Below are positions 37,402-52,000 of a stretch of 64,000 bases of DNA, piece by piece; the first letter of the stretch is position 1, and each line of letters begins with the position of its first letter. The notes below the pieces were generated by a model. It ran no database searches, was not told where the DNA came from, and was given only the letters and a program-made list of their open reading frames with translations. The translations under genes were made by a program, and so were the position numbers. The DNA is from Casuarina equisetifolia (taxonomy: Eukaryota; Streptophyta; Magnoliopsida; Fagales; Casuarinaceae), in contig CM052362.1 of the NCBI GenBank assembly GCA_028551475.1, positions 6,199,354 through 6,263,353 of the forward strand, in the 5' to 3' direction.

Positions 37402-39907
37402 TTTGTTGGCTTGGACTTTCGTGAGTCATTGGATTTCATTTAAAGCATCGAATTATTTGTGAATTAATGTGCGCCAAGTTGCAGGCGAACCAACTTTCCA
37501 GTGCGTGCTTTTTGGGATCCTTCCCAGGTTTGAAATCAAATCTCATTTTTTGAGTCACGAGATAGTAAAACAGCATCGCAAATCCACCTAAAATTTCTTC
37601 GTGAGTCATCATTACTTGCTGTAGAAAAGCGTGCTTCCACGCAGATTCCCATTAAACTAACTTTTAAGTTTGTGCTTTTTGTAATCCGTCGTAGGTGGAA
37701 CTGATGAAGCAGCGTCCAGGTCAACCTAAAATTTTCCCATGAGTCATCTTTATTTTGTCGTAGAAAAGGACGGTTCCACCATTATGGCCAGACGTAAATC
37801 ATCATTACTTTGCTGTAGAAAAGCGTGCTTCCGCCATTATGACCTAACGCAGACCCTCCTATGCTTTAATGGAAGTTAAAAGCATCCCCTCTTAACAAAA
37901 ATTATCTGAAAGCAAATGGGGACCCCGATTTGGTGTGAAAGTTTTGAGTTGCGTTACGGCATTGTCTAGAGAATGAAAAAGTGAGCACCACTTAAATTGG
38001 AGACCCACACAACCAAATTCAAGACAACAAGGAAAAAGAAAAAGAGTTGCTTGTTCATAAGACTCATAACTCTTATCATCATTTATCAACAAAGGCATGA
38101 CTTTTTTCCCACAACAATTTGCATAATTCTATACACTTGGTTGCTGATTTTTGTATGTATGAGTAATATGATATGTAACGAGTTTTATAAACTGGCTCTC
38201 GTTTCTTTTACTATAGATGTTATTATTCCATTTTCTTTATAAATGGAAAGAAATATACTATATAGTTAAAGCGTACCACTCAATATAACGGTAGCAAACT
38301 TATCCTTTAGTTATGAGTGTTAAGTAAATGTATTTCTTCATCAAAATTGGTTTAAAAAGAGTATGATTTTCAAAGAAGCTTCAGTCTAACTACCTTGGCT
38401 CTTACTTCCCTACCAGGTGACCGGCCAGGGCACTCAATCTCAGACAGCACAATTTCTTCTTATCTGACATCCGAAGCAAGGACATCTTGATCTGTCTTTG
38501 CCCACCAGAGCTGTGCCTTGACAAAGGAAATGCACCAAAACTTGAAAGATTCATTTTCAAGGGAAGTACAAAACTCTAGATTGTTTTGATCAAACGGAAG
38601 CTAAAAAAAATAAAATAACTATTCAAGTAATTAAATGTGAGAAAGGCTCTTTTGTAATATTTGAACACGAGGTAAACCAGGGCTAATTTTTTTTCCCTAG
38701 TGAAAAAATATGTTTATATTAATAAAATTTAGTGTAAAAAAATAAAAATTAAAAACCTTAAAATCTCACTCAAGAAATAACAAGAACGTAATGATCTATC
38801 ATTACATTGATGTTAAGTGTGGAAAGTTGAAAGTTGAACACCAACCCGGAACTTGGACTTGTATTTCTACGCATAAAGCTAAGAATCAAACAGCTCCAAT
38901 TTACATACAGCCAATAGTTCGCCTTGTGGCCTTCAAAGAAAGTTTTACTTGGATAAAAAAAATGGAGTTTTTTGAACTACGTACTACAATGTCTGTACTT
39001 CAACCTCTGTACTACAAAACATTGAAACGCTATAAATAAAACTCATGGAACCACTCCTCACACGGCTGCCAACCTAAGATTCTATAGTTCTAAAGTTTTC
39101 ATGAATTGGTAGTCATCTCAAAGTACTTAAAAGTTTCTCTCTATCTCTTTAATTTTTCTTTTTTCTTCCTCTTACAGAAAACCAGTGAGTTTAGTGGTGT
39201 GTGTCTTTCATACTTTTCTCCACTTCTCTGGTGGGTAAAAGTCTTTTTTATTGTTTTTTTTTTCAAGATATATATACTCAATTATAGTTTGAGTGCAACT
39301 GAAAAAATTATTTAATGTAACACAATAATACCCATTAGGACCTTCAAGAATTAGCTTGCTTCTTCATCATGCCCTTGTGCCCACCTCCCCCCTTCCACAT
39401 ACACCCCCCCCCAACCCCCCCAAAAAAAAACAAAAGGAAAAAAAAATTAGGACAAGTATACTTGTTGTGTTTAACATATTTTATATAATCATTTGTATTG
39501 AAAGGAATAACATGATTTTTAAGAAAAATATAATTTGTAATATGTAACTCTTGAAATTATTAAAATGTTTTATAGAGATAGATTTTACCACATCAAAAGA
39601 ATGCTAGAAATAGCTTTTAAAAATTTATATATTTAACACGTGTGGAAACTTGAGATCATTTTGCATTTAATATAATATTGTGTAGAGTCTTATTATAAAG
39701 GTATGCTTGTAACTATTTTATATTGATCATTGGTATATATTAAATTTTTACTTGCAACAAAAAAGGTAATTTTTTCATTCCTTTTCTTATTCTTTTATGG
39801 AAACTAATACAAAACATTTTGTTAGTTTCTTAGATAAATAAACTCACATATTCATTAAAAAAAAATTAAAGTTTACATGTCATTACAGTGCCAGTAAACC
39901 AAATATC
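37402..39907 (+). promoter_or_regulatory. Block P1, unit 2
   Basis: Near-identical copy of 8634-11184 (about 1 to 2 percent different by eye in the stretches compared). It retains the three modules, GTAC cluster, TATA box and the P1-specific insertion. Its first 100 bases relative to unit 1 are missing because the tandem junction falls here. Confidence 0.75.
38981..39038 (+). promoter_or_regulatory. GTAC cluster and TATA box of P1, unit 2
   Basis: GTAC cores at 38981-38984, 38995-38998 and 39009-39012, and TATAAATA at 39031-39038. Confidence 0.55.
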
Positions 39908-42900
39908 ATACCTAATTTACTCTTCATTAATACATTTACTAATGATTTTTAATGTTAGGTTGAGTTTGACAAAAAGGATTGTTCTATCAAGGTCTTGAAG
40001 AGCCATAAAATCCTAGTGGAAGGCATTAGGAATGGTAAACTCTACTTGTTTTCCCATTGGCAAAGTATTTTTTTTCCCATTTGTAGTAAAAGCAAATATT
40101 CATCTTTGGCAGTAAAGGTTATAGGCCATCATCACAGAAGTTATCAATATTCTCTCTTAACGAGGCAAAATTCATCCCACTCAGACATCATTGTCTTTTT
40201 ATACTCCTTGTCATGTCAGTAAAGCAACCGAGTTTTCTTTTTTGTCTTCTTCTTCACATGCTATGAAACATTTTGAAAAGGTTTATATAAATATATAGGA
40301 GCCCCTCTGCACTAGAGTCTTCCTTGGCTCCTACGTGCATTTTTCTTTTTATGGAAGATTTATGTAGATTTATCCTTTAAAGTTTAGATATGATATGTTT
40401 GAATCTTTATTGAATTCAAATGTATGTTGAACAGTAATTTTCCAATAATGGTGGGGAATTCTTGAGTAAGATTTTTATTGACTATTCATCTCATGATGGA
40501 ATTATTCACCATATATCTTGTCCTTACATGCTAGAACAAAATGGTGTTGCCGAGTAAAAAAATACCAACTCATTGAATTAGGCTACATTATGATGTGTAA
40601 AGTTGGAATTGCAAAGAAGTATTGGCCTAATGCCTTTATCATTGTTGTTTTTATCATTATGTTGCAAACAACCAAGCTTAATAATCATACTCTATTTGAA
40701 CTCCTTTATGGCAAAGCTTCATATTATTTCTTCCTTCAAGTTTCCAAACATGTTTACTTTCCCTTGCTTAAACATATTGCTATTTATAAATTGTCTCTAT
40801 CTTATTTTGAATATGTATTTTAGGCTACAACACTTGGCATAAGGGCTACCAATGTCTTCATGTGGAATTTGGAAAACTCTTAATCTCATATAATGTAATA
40901 TTTAATGGACAGTGTTTCCCTTTTACATGTCTAAATACCTTTTCACCTATTGAAATCTGTTACTTTTCATTAAACTCATCTAATGTCACTTAATGTCCTT
41001 TATATCTCATGAAGTCATTGCTATCAACCATTTAAATTCCCGATCAACCCTTAAAACATTTTGACAACTTGCCTTATATTCTTGCACTAAGCATCCCTCT
41101 TTTGGCAACTCCACCTACATGTGCCCTTGCTATACCAACTATTGGACTTTATGTTATGTCTCACAACTCAATCAACCTCATGCAACTAATTTGTCTTCAC
41201 CTTAAATGATTATTGTGATTGCCACTGTTATGATGTTGGCCTTATATTTTCCTACCCATAAGCCAGACCTATTCCACTAAGTGATGCATTTGTTCTCACC
41301 CTAGCTAGATAAAGTACCAACTCCTTGTTTCTAGCATCTTGTGAGGCATAACTGCCTTATGCCCTAATAACTCTTGAGCTTCACTTTGCTTTAGCTCTAT
41401 CACCTTTTGCTTAAACTCCTCATGCATTAGATGTTACCCTTACATTGCCATAATCTATGCCACTCTTAAACTACTTACCTCTATACCTTAGCCTTTAGAC
41501 CTACTTACACATAATTTCCCAACATGTACATCCTATGAACACTTATAGTCTTTAAAAGTTATGAAACCCAATCCCAAATATGCCATGTTGCTTACTCACA
41601 CTTTTCCACTACTACCTTTCACTTTTGATGATGTATTTCATGACCATGGATGGCACTCCACCATGGAATATGAAATGTCAGCCTTGCATTGTAATTAAAC
41701 ATGGACTCTAGCTTTTTAAGACCTTGCTCAAAATATTGTTGGCCATCATTGGGTTCTTAAATAAAAGTTAGGTGTAAATGGCTTTCTTGATCATTTCAAG
41801 GCACACTAAGGGACAAAAGGCTTTCATAAGGAAAAGGCACAATTTTCTTAGAAGGTTTTAGCCCACTTTTAGGAGCACTATAATCCAAACTATTCTTTCT
41901 ATTGTTGTAGTTTTCCAATAGTACATCCAATAGTATGATATCAATAATGCCTTTTTATTCTTCATTACCTATTTCCATAGAAAAATCAACTTGGTGTGGG
42001 AGTTTTAAATTTTCCACTTATATATGCTTGTTATGCAAAGCCTTCTATAGGCTAAAACAGGCCCCTCACACTTGATATGATCATTTCATTAACTTCTTTT
42101 TTGGACTTGGTTTCATTTTTAGTATTCATGATCCTTTATTTTTTATCCTTTAATACAATAATGATGTCATTTGGCTTCTACCATATGTTAAATATCATAT
42201 TGTTATTGACAACTCACTTTGTCCCTTGGCCACCTTTAAATGGACTCTTGATTGAGAATTTCCCGTAAAAAATTTTGGCTTTCTCCATTATCTTTTAGTT
42301 GTAGAAGTTACTTGTTCCCCTTATGGTTTATTTCTTTCACAAACCCACTATGCACTATTGACTATGGACTACATTCATTGAGCCAATACTCTCAATCTTT
42401 ATGGCTATAGTGATGTTGATTATGGTAACTATCCTTCCATTACTAGCTTTTAGTTTTTCTTTGGATTAAATTGTATGTCTTGGTGTGCAAAACACCAACC
42501 CATAATGTCATGATTCTTTGTGAATCTAGATACCATTTCCTTGTCTTTCCCATTACTAAAGCCACATGGATCTAGGCCCATTGTCCTTCTTTTTTTTCTA
42601 GACAATCACTCAACTTTGTACTTACCCACAAAACCCATTCATGGCAAGTTCAAGCACATTGACATTGGCTATTATTTTATTCAAGAAAAGGTAACTTTCA
42701 AAATCATTGTTACCAAACATGTTCCTTCCAAACATTAATTGCCAAATTTTTTTACTAAAGTTCTTACTCATGCTTAATTTAAGCCTTTACAATCCAAACT
42801 TGGAGTTACACCTCCAAGTTTGTAGAGGAATATTAAATTATCCCTACTTTACCCTATTGCCACACTATCTAGGGGTTTAACATCATCTCAAGAAAAACAA

Positions 42901-43098
42901 AGGACACCTTAAGACAAATAACAACCATTTCATATAAGAAGCCATCCTTATAAAGATAACTTACCTTAAGAAAAGCAAGAAACTTTTCATTTAAGAAGCC
43001 TTCTTTGTAAAGACAGGCCATCTCAAGAAATCCAACAAGTACCTTAACGAAAGCAACAATCACCTCATTAAAAAGCCAACTAACCAAAGTCTTACCTC
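39908..43098 (+). mobile_element. Partial Ty1/copia element A, unit 2
   Basis: Second copy of the + strand copia fragment (gag-pre-integrase, integrase about 40.3-40.9 kb, reverse transcriptase from about 41.6 kb, RNase H to about 42.8 kb). The stretches compared differ by about 3 percent from unit 1. Broken fossil with many breaks. It lacks the solo LTR that follows it in unit 1. Confidence 0.85.
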
Positions 43099-43660
43099 AT
43101 TCCTAATGGGAAAAAACATATAAAGTTTTCACTTTCAAATAAAAGTTTCAAACTAAAAGTGCCTCAAAGATATCTTCGGATCCCTTTACTACACTAAAAT
43201 GTTCTTTTCCAGGATTTGAAGTAAACTTGCTAACTAATTCAACTACATGAACTATATCTAGCATTTTACAAATCATTGCAAGCAATGAATAACTAACAAC
43301 TGAAGTATAAGGATCTTTTTCCATATTTTTTATTTGTTTTTTATTTGTAAGACATTGTTCCTTACTGAGCCTAAAGTCTATAGCAAGAGACATGCTTGCC
43401 ACTTTAGTTTTATATATATAAAATCTTTGAAGCACTTTCTTAATGTACTCCTCTTTAAACAATTATAATTTCTTCGCTTTTCTATCATGACTAGTGCTCA
43501 CCAGTTTAGCTTTATCCATATAAAACATTTGAAGCACTTTCTTGATGTACTCCTCTTAGGACAACTATAATCTTTTGGCTTTTTTATTTTGATTAACTCT
43601 CATACTAAGAATTCACTTCATAGGGCCTAAGTCTTTCATTGAAAATGAATTACTTAGCTC

Positions 43661-44367
43661 TGTTGGGTTGGTCCAGCCCATATTCGGGGACTTATTATTG
43701 GATCTAATTAGGGTAATGTGGCCCTAAGGTTTAAAAGAAAAAATATAGGGTTTTTTCTTTAGGAGAAGAGGTGAGTGGCCGTCAAAAAGAAAAAGAGAGA
43801 GAGAAAAGAAAAGAGCAGAATTTCGCAGGAATTAGAGGCCCTGCACAGCAGTTGATCAAACATCTGATTAAGGTCGATCCGTGGTCCGATTGAGCTGATT
43901 TTTAGTCAGCAGGTTCGAGATTGGGTGTTCTTCATTGTGAACGGTTAGATCGTCGTTTGGAGCTCTTGAAGTTAGCAGATTGTGGTCGAAAATCTGGGTG
44001 ATATTTCTCCAACTTTTCTTGGTTAAGTTGTTGCTTACAACTTGTTCTTCACTATTTATTGGTGATTCTATTGTTGTTGAATCAGTAAATCTTTGTCCTG
44101 TTGCTATTGTTAAGGACTTGATTGGGTTGTATCCTAACGATTGATATAGTGGAGATTTGGGTGGACTCCGTGATCGGTCCCGTGATTTTTTATCCTTCAC
44201 ATTGGAGGAGTTTTTCCACGTAGAAATTCTTTTGTGTTGATTGTGATTTGCTTAGTTTACTTGTGATTTGCTTAGTTTACTTGTGATTCGAATACATCGT
44301 TGGTGTTTTAGTATTTTCTCATAGGTTCAATCAAAGTGGGAAACTTTATACGTCGTTTTTCCCATCA
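43661..44367. mobile_element. Solo LTR E (unit 2 only)
   Basis: 707 bp with TG...CA ends (TGTTGGGTTGG to CCCATCA), flanked by a perfect 5-bp duplication agctc (43656-43660, 44368-44372). The empty site is intact in unit 1 near 15868. No internal region is present, so it is a solo LTR made by recombination. Copia-like in style; strand not certain. A short direct repeat (cttagtttacttgtgatt) lies near 44250-44290. Confidence 0.9.
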
Positions 44368-46417
44368 AGCTCCTTGTTTAACCTTTCAATTTTGGCAGTA
44401 TTCTTACCAATTATAAGCATGTTGTCTATATAAAATAGTAGAATGATAAAATTATCTTTCGAAAACTTCTATACAAATACATAATGATAAGAATTTGACT
44501 TCTTATAGACTTGTTCTCTTATAAAATACTCAAATTATTGATGCCATTATCTCGATACCTATTTTAAGCCATATAAAATTTTCTTTAACTTACAAACATA
44601 ATTTTCTTTACATTTTTCTTTAAAAACCTTTTGATTGTTCCATATAAATTTCTTCATTTAAGTCACCATGAAGAAAAGTAGTCCTTATGTCTATTTGATC
44701 TGAAAATTAAGACTAGTAGCCAATCCCCAAACCACTTTGATTGAAGATATTTTCACAACAGGTGAAAAGACCTCATCATAATTAATTTCTTTTTTAATGG
44801 AAACTCTTAACAACTAATCTAATTTTGTATTGGAGTTGTGAAGAATTTTCATGATGCTTTAATCTATAAATCTCGCGATTCTTCAAAGCTTTCTTTCTTT
44901 TAGGTAATGTCATCATCTCAAGTGTTTGATTATCATGTAAAGATTTTCACTTATCTTGCATTGCATCAACCCATCTTTTCATATTCACATCCTTCGTTAC
45001 TTCTTCAAGACTTTCAAGCTCACTTGCATTAGTCACAATACATACTCCTTAATAGATATCTAAAGGATGGATGATGATATCTAATAGACTTCTTTAATGG
45101 TGGAACTATAAATGGTGGAACTATAAATGGATCCTACTAAACATGAATAACATTATCTATTTAAGTGTCATTATTATTTACACCTTATTGATTATTTTGA
45201 ATTTGATCTTAAACATCATACATAACATCACTTCCAACCTATTATGGCAACTATCTTTACATATCATTTGAAGGAATTAAATCAATATCAAGCCTTGTGA
45301 CATATTCTTTTCTTTCTAGCTAATATCTATTACATTTTTCTTGTTAAAAAGTACAACATTAAGACTTCTCACAATTTTCTTCACAATTGAATTATAAAAC
45401 TTATAGCTAAATTTATCATAATCATAACCAAAAATTATATATTTTAGCATCTTAACATCTAACTTAGACCTTTCATCCTTTGGAATATAAAAAAATACTT
45501 TTCAACCAAATACTCTTAGATAGTTATAGGAAATATCATTGCCAAATCAAATTCTATTTGGCACATCACCATCTAAAGTAATAGTTGGATATGAATTGAT
45601 AACATGAGTTATTGTACGTAATGCCTCACCTTAAAATATCTTTGGCAAGTTAGCATTTGAAATCATACATTTGACTTTTAACCAATGTCTTATTCATTTT
45701 TTTCCACCATATCATTCAACTTAGGTGTTTTTGGAGGTGTGTTTTGATGTCAAATATGATGTTATTTGCAATACTCATCAAATGACCTGATATAGTCACC
45801 ACCATTATTTAATTGAATGCATTTCAACTTCTTTTCAATTTGCCTTTCAAATAAAACTTAAAATTGCTTGAACACATTTAGCTTTTGGTTTTTTGATGTC
45901 AAGATATAAACCTAAAGCTTTCTTGAATAATTATCATTGAAGGTTAGAAAATAAGATGTAGCACAAAGCATCCTCAAGGTAATTGAGCATAAGCATATAA
46001 GAGTACTAATTCTAAAAAATCTAATTTTCTTGAAAAATGATGACTATAAAATGAAACTTTTTTCATTTTCTAACTAAACAATGTACACACTTCTTAAGTT
46101 TTACACTTTTAACTCTAGATAGTAAGTTCTTTTTTGCCAATACATTTATGCCTTTCTTATTCATATGACATAATCACTTGTGCTATGAAGCACTTGTATT
46201 CCCATCTTCTTGAAAATCTTGGCTTGAAACAAATTCAAAGAAGATTCTTTCTTACCTTTAGCCATAACTAATGAACTTTTAGTAGATATCTATTGTTCAT
46301 TATTGAAAATGTTGCAAAAACCTTCATCATTAAGCTTTTCAATAGAAATTAAATTCAAGCAAATTTTTGGTAAATGTTTGACATTGTTAAGAATCAACTT
46401 GCATTAATTATTAGTCC

Positions 46418-46803
46418 TAAAAGAATTCAATAACTCACAGTAGATTGACCGAAATTGCTAATTGAGAGAGAGAAAGAGAAAACCCTAATTTGTGAAATTC
46501 TCAATGATTATTTCATTGAATTTGATTGAATTAAATACATCAATGTTTATAGATTATAAATGGAAAGCAACTATAAACAAAATCAAATCAATTTTCTTTA
46601 AAACTTTACAAAATCAAATTAGGAAAGGTTTTTTGGTGACAAGTGGTGGCAAGCATGGATTCGCTTGATCGCTCACAAACACGAAGCAGTTGATGTTGAT
46701 GTGGCCCTAAGGCTAATATGGCATGGTTATGGATGGTTATGGATGGTTATGGATGGTTATGTGGCTACTAATGTGGCAGTTGACATGACTGACTATTCTA
46801 ACA
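46418..46803 (-). repeat. 3' LTR of element D, unit 2
   Basis: 386 bp; longer than its unit 1 partner because of a small tandem expansion of ggttatggat near 46725-46760. Confidence 0.85.
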
Positions 46804-47566
46804 TTCCCTCGTAAGCTGAAAGGGTAGTATGAACCATCAACTTGGAATGAAGATGTTTGAAATGAGGAGAGGAGAGACCTTTGGTGAAGATTTCAATGGG
46901 TTGGTTGATGGAGAAGATGAACTAGAGGTAGAGTTGGCTACGAGTGAGGCATTCTCAAACAAAATGACAGTTAATCTCAATATGCTTGGTTTAAGCATGA
47001 AAGACTAATTGGTAGTTAAAAAGAGAGCAAACATGTTGTCACACCAAAGGGTCAGAGGCTACAGTGGAAGAGTGCAGAGATCACAAAGAAGATACTCAAT
47101 CCACATAAGTTCTGCAATGGTGTTGGCCAATGATTTGTATTCAGCTTAGTTCTAGAGTGAATGATGGTGTGTTGCTTGTGAGAACTCCAAAAGATAAGAT
47201 TCCAACCAAGGTGAATGTAAAAGCCTCCCACTAAGTGGTGATCATCACAATCATCAACTCAACTAGCATTAGAGAAGGCATGGAGTGAGGTGGAGGGGCC
47301 ACAAGTCAGAAGAAAACCAAGGTAGGGAGTAATTGTTAAGCAGTGAAGGATGCACTTCACCGTTTGTCAATGAATAGTGATTAGGCAATGGAGGAACTGA
47401 TAGGCAATGTTGATAGAGAGGCAATGTCTAATTGAGTAAGCGTGAGATACTGTAAAGTGCTCATGATGCTACGATAAAGTATGAGATCAGTTAGAGGTTC
47501 CCCAAAATGGACCAACAGAGGTTCATTGGTTAAGCATGGAGTGGAGAGGACCTTAGCATTGCTCAT

Positions 47567-49002
47567 TGATAACTCTATTTTTATAGAGTTATTTTGACTA
47601 TTTTAGGATATAAATAATACAAGTTTTATAAGATAATATTTAAGTTTTGATATATTTATGTAAACTGGTGTTATTTATGCAGCAAACCCCAAAAGAGCAA
47701 AAGAAATAAAGGAAGAGAAAGTTACAAAAAGGCACGTGAAGAAGACAAGGAAAGAAAAAGAAGTCAAAAGAAGAAAAGAGGAGGCAACGTGTAAAGCAGC
47801 AAAAGAGGAGGAAAAGGACAAAAAAGGACAAGAAAGGAAATAAAGGAAAAGGGGCAAAAAAGTGAATTATTAAGGGAGAATCTTAGGGCACGCATCCCAA
47901 GATAGAATAAAAAGGCAAAGGAACGTGAATTAAAAGGGGAGGAGAAGGCGCCGCACAAGAGTAGAGGAGAATAGGAGAGAGAAGAGAGAGAAGAGAGAGA
48001 AAAGAAGAAGAAGCCGTGTGTTGCCGCCGAAATCAACCAAGGAATAGAGAAAAAGTGAGAGAAGAAAGAGAAAACCAAGAAAGAAAAAGAGAATTAGAGG
48101 CGTGAAAGCTTCCCTCTACTTCTTATCATTCTTGAATTATAGGAATTCTGTAAAGAATTCTTAAAGAAAAGACAGTGTGGTGACAACTTTCCTGTTTTTT
48201 TTTTTAAGATGTTTTGCTTAATTTCTACTATTGCTTTGGTTTGTTATTTTATTATGTTCTAAACTTCTTTTGTTAGAGCGAAGATGTAGCCTAACTATGA
48301 TGATGTGAATTTTATAAGTTTTTATGTTTTGCAAGATATTTTATTTATGTGAGTTATATATTATTATGCTTAATGCTTTTAAGTAATTAGCCACCACTTG
48401 AATGATTTGATGTGCATATTTGAGACTGAGAGGTAATAATATGCAATTGCTTCTTATAATATATAACCATGAATTAAATATGGATAGACATATACCATGT
48501 TATTTGTGTGGCTTTTGGTGATAAGATGATCGAAAGATTTATTGTAAACCAGGAATATTCACAAATCCTAATGCATTTGGTTTGTTTCAATTCACATATA
48601 GAGATATAGTGAATTAATGAACTAAATAGGTTTGCTATACCTAGACATAGGATAGTAAATAAATTAGGAAGTTCCGCCATCACATGGGTAATATCATTCT
48701 TGTAGGCATAAACTATAAAAATTCATATCTAGTAGTTATGGTGAAATTGGAAGCTCTAACATGTTTCTCATCTTGATTTTTCTTACTTGGATTCAATTTT
48801 AATTAGTCTTGAGTTTTCGTTTTGAAAGTTTTAAATTTTAATTCATCATCAACAATATTTTGATTTGCTAGATAAATTTTAGGATTTATTCATCATTAGT
48901 ACTTAATTAGTTTAGTATTCACCAATCTTCGTGGGACGATACTTTTCTTATCATTATATTACTTGTTCGACATGTTCACTTGTATTTAAAATTCACCGAA
49001 CA
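47567..49002 (+). mobile_element. Solo LTR R2 (unit 2 only)
   Basis: 1436 bp with TG...CA ends (TGATAACTCT to ACCGAACA), flanked by a perfect 5-bp duplication ctcat (47562-47566, 49003-49007). Unit 1 has the empty site near 19018. It is the same family as solo LTR R1 but in opposite orientation, with a strongly purine-rich + strand at about 47680-48110. Apparent open frames inside are low-complexity artefacts of that skew. Family above LTR level not determined. Confidence 0.88.
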
Positions 49003-52000
49003 CTCATCTTGGCACAAGTTAGGATGTTTAGAGTGAACTTGGCCTAATGAAGGATGAGGCCATTGGCAATGGGTTAAACTTCAATCCCAAGAAAGTAGTG
49101 GATGAGACCCAGGTCCTTGAAAGTAAACTCATGATGAAATGCTTGGAGAAGATTCAAGAACGATGCCTATGGAGAACCAATGAGAATAATATCATCCACA
49201 AAAATAAGAAGATAAAACTATACCATGAGGTGTGTAGAGTGAATAATGAGGTGTCTGCTAAGGAAATCATAAAGCTTAAAGAGACAAGAAAGGAGCTTAG
49301 TTAATGGTACTAGGCATGGGGTGCCTACTTCAGGCCATAGAGCAATTGATATAGCCAATAGACATGGTGAGGGAGCTTAGGATCAATGAAGCCTTAGGGC
49401 TGATCCATGTAGACAACCTCGGAGAGATACTCATGGAGAAAGGCATTGGAAACATCCAGTTGGCAAATGGGCCAGCCATAAAAGTAGGTTAGGGTAAGGA
49501 TCGTGCAAACAATGATAGGCTTTACCACGAGGCTAAAAGTTTTAGTTTAGTCTATACCTTCTTGTTGATGAAAGCCCTTAGCCATTAGATGGGCCTTATA
49601 TTGCTCTAGTGAACCATCAAAATTGAGTTTGACCTTGTAAATCCTCTTGTATCCAATGGGTTTAACACTAGGAGGAGGAATCAAGACCCATGTACCATTG
49701 TGGAGAAGAGTAGTGTACTTAGCAACCATAGCATCATGCTAGTGAGCTTCCCAAATAGCCTGAGAGTAGCAAGTGGGTTCGAGGTGGGATTGGGGTGAAG
49801 TAGTAAAGGCAATGGTATGGTCATAGGTGAAATGATAGTGAGGGATGGTGCCATCCTAAAGGTAAGTTACTAGGTTAGAGGGTAGAGGAGGAAGGGTAGA
49901 TGGACTTGGTGAAGGTGGAAAAAGGGAAAAGTCCAAGGGAGGGTCTAGAGATGGGGAATCATCTGGTAGGGAAGAAGAGGAAATGAAGCCAGATAGGGGT
50001 GGTGGCGGTGTTGGGTTTTATGGCTTAACAAGAAGGGGGGTTAAATTGTTATAACCAGCAATTTAAAACTATTATTTTAACAAATGCTCAATTTAATTTG
50101 CTAGACAAGTCACACAAATAATATCAATATAAATTGAACAAATTTCAAACATATGATGCTTTACTTCTAAGTCAAACAGCACGTTATCTAGAATATTGTC
50201 ACACTTATATGTATCAAATATTTTGATAGGTTAGCAATAAGTAATTGATAGAATAAGAAGCAACAAATATTATAAGATGGCTAGATCAATAGTAAGCAAA
50301 GAAACTAACACCAAATTTACCACAATGGTTCGGCACTCAAACCTTGAGTCTTACATCCACCCTCTTCTCCTTCAATCAAACCGATTGAAGTCTCCTTTAC
50401 TTAACCAAATTAGGAGAAAACGTTCTCCCTAACTCAAACAATTCCCTCTCAAGGAATTCTTGTACAATGTCACACAATATGATCAAAACATCATAAATCA
50501 ATTTCAAATTCCAAGTAATATGACAAGTTATGGGATTTTGTAACCTAAAGGACCTGTTTTGATGTAAATATGATAACTCTAAGCTCCTATCACGAAAACC
50601 CTAAATTGAAATAAATTAGGGTTTTGGATTCCTTTCAATGTTTATGTGTAATAAATATTTTTAATAAAATCAGCACATAAACAGATTTATACAAGATACA
50701 ATTGATGATATATACAAATGAATAACTATTTAATCACAATATCACCATTTTTACCGAAAGTGTATAACATTGAATGATCAAAAGATAAGCTCAATTGTCA
50801 ATTCTTCACTCAAGCATAACTTCAGATAATCATATGTGTCCAACCTTTCTCCATAGATTAGCTCTTCTTAAATAGAAAAATTAGAGCTAGGGTTTCAAAC
50901 TTTCAAACCTCAATAATGATGCTTTCTTCCTGTTAGAATAGTAAATCAGCCTTCTAATCAGCTTCACATCTTCCTTTTCAGCTTAGATTAGACTTTCTAA
51001 CATCTGTCTCTTTAGAAATCCTCCTGTTGAGGATTCGATCACCAACGGTGCCATTCCTTCATTTTTCTCTCTCTCTCTCTCTCATTTCTTCAGTCATCGA
51101 TCATATGCTCTTAAGGCATTAGGTTCAAATAAGTGAGATGGTGTGTAAGTGAAACAATGAGTTTCATCATAACTCAGGCTTACTTATCTGATGAATAGAT
51201 AAGTAGGCCATAAGGCCATGAGACGGGTCGAGAACAATATTAGGACGAAAACAATATCAGGCCAAAAGCAATATCAGGCTAAGAATGATATAATATAAGT
51301 TCTTAATAGAACTAAAGTTTGTTCCAAAAATAGAACCAAATACTTCATACCTTTATCCAAGTAAGAGCAAGTATCATTTTTTCTTAATCATAATGCATGA
51401 CATATTTAACTTGAATTTAGTAAGCCTTGTTCTCAAGACATTATATAATGAAATTAAATAAATTATTTCTTAAGAGCACTATATAGTAACATCATATCAA
51501 GAAATGTAAGAACCCGGTTATTTTATAATATCATTAATTGATATTATAATTTGTACACTTTTACTTTCTATGATTTTCTTTTGCACTTATGAAAAACATA
51601 TTTCAAGAAATATATTCATAAATACATTTTGTCACAACAAAACCCTTATTTTCCAACAGGGGGAACCAAGACCAAGTTCATAGGAGAATCAGATGAGGGG
51701 GAACTTGAATGGAGGGGAAGGCGAGATACGGTGGTAGAGAAAGCTTTCCTCATGAAACATCACATTAGGAGTAATGTAGATGTGATGAGTGACAGGAGTG
51801 ACAGGACAGTAGTAGCGATAGTGGTAACTAGGAGAATAGCCAAGAAGACACATGCATGAAAGCAAGGAGCAAGTTTATGGGGAGCATACAAGTAAAGGTA
51901 AAGGAAGACTACATAACCAAAGACTTGGAGATGGGTAACATTAAGAGTGTGGTGAAATAGAGTTTCCACAGAAAGAGATTGTGGAGGACAAGGGTGGGAA

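Noticed and set aside
43868-44200. A 110-codon minus-strand frame with an SR-like start
   Set aside because: It lies wholly inside solo LTR E, which normally has no coding content.
47640-48078. Three overlapping minus-strand open frames rich in Phe, Leu and Ser
   Set aside because: They are the complement of the purine-rich tract in solo LTR R2; low-complexity, no protein family.
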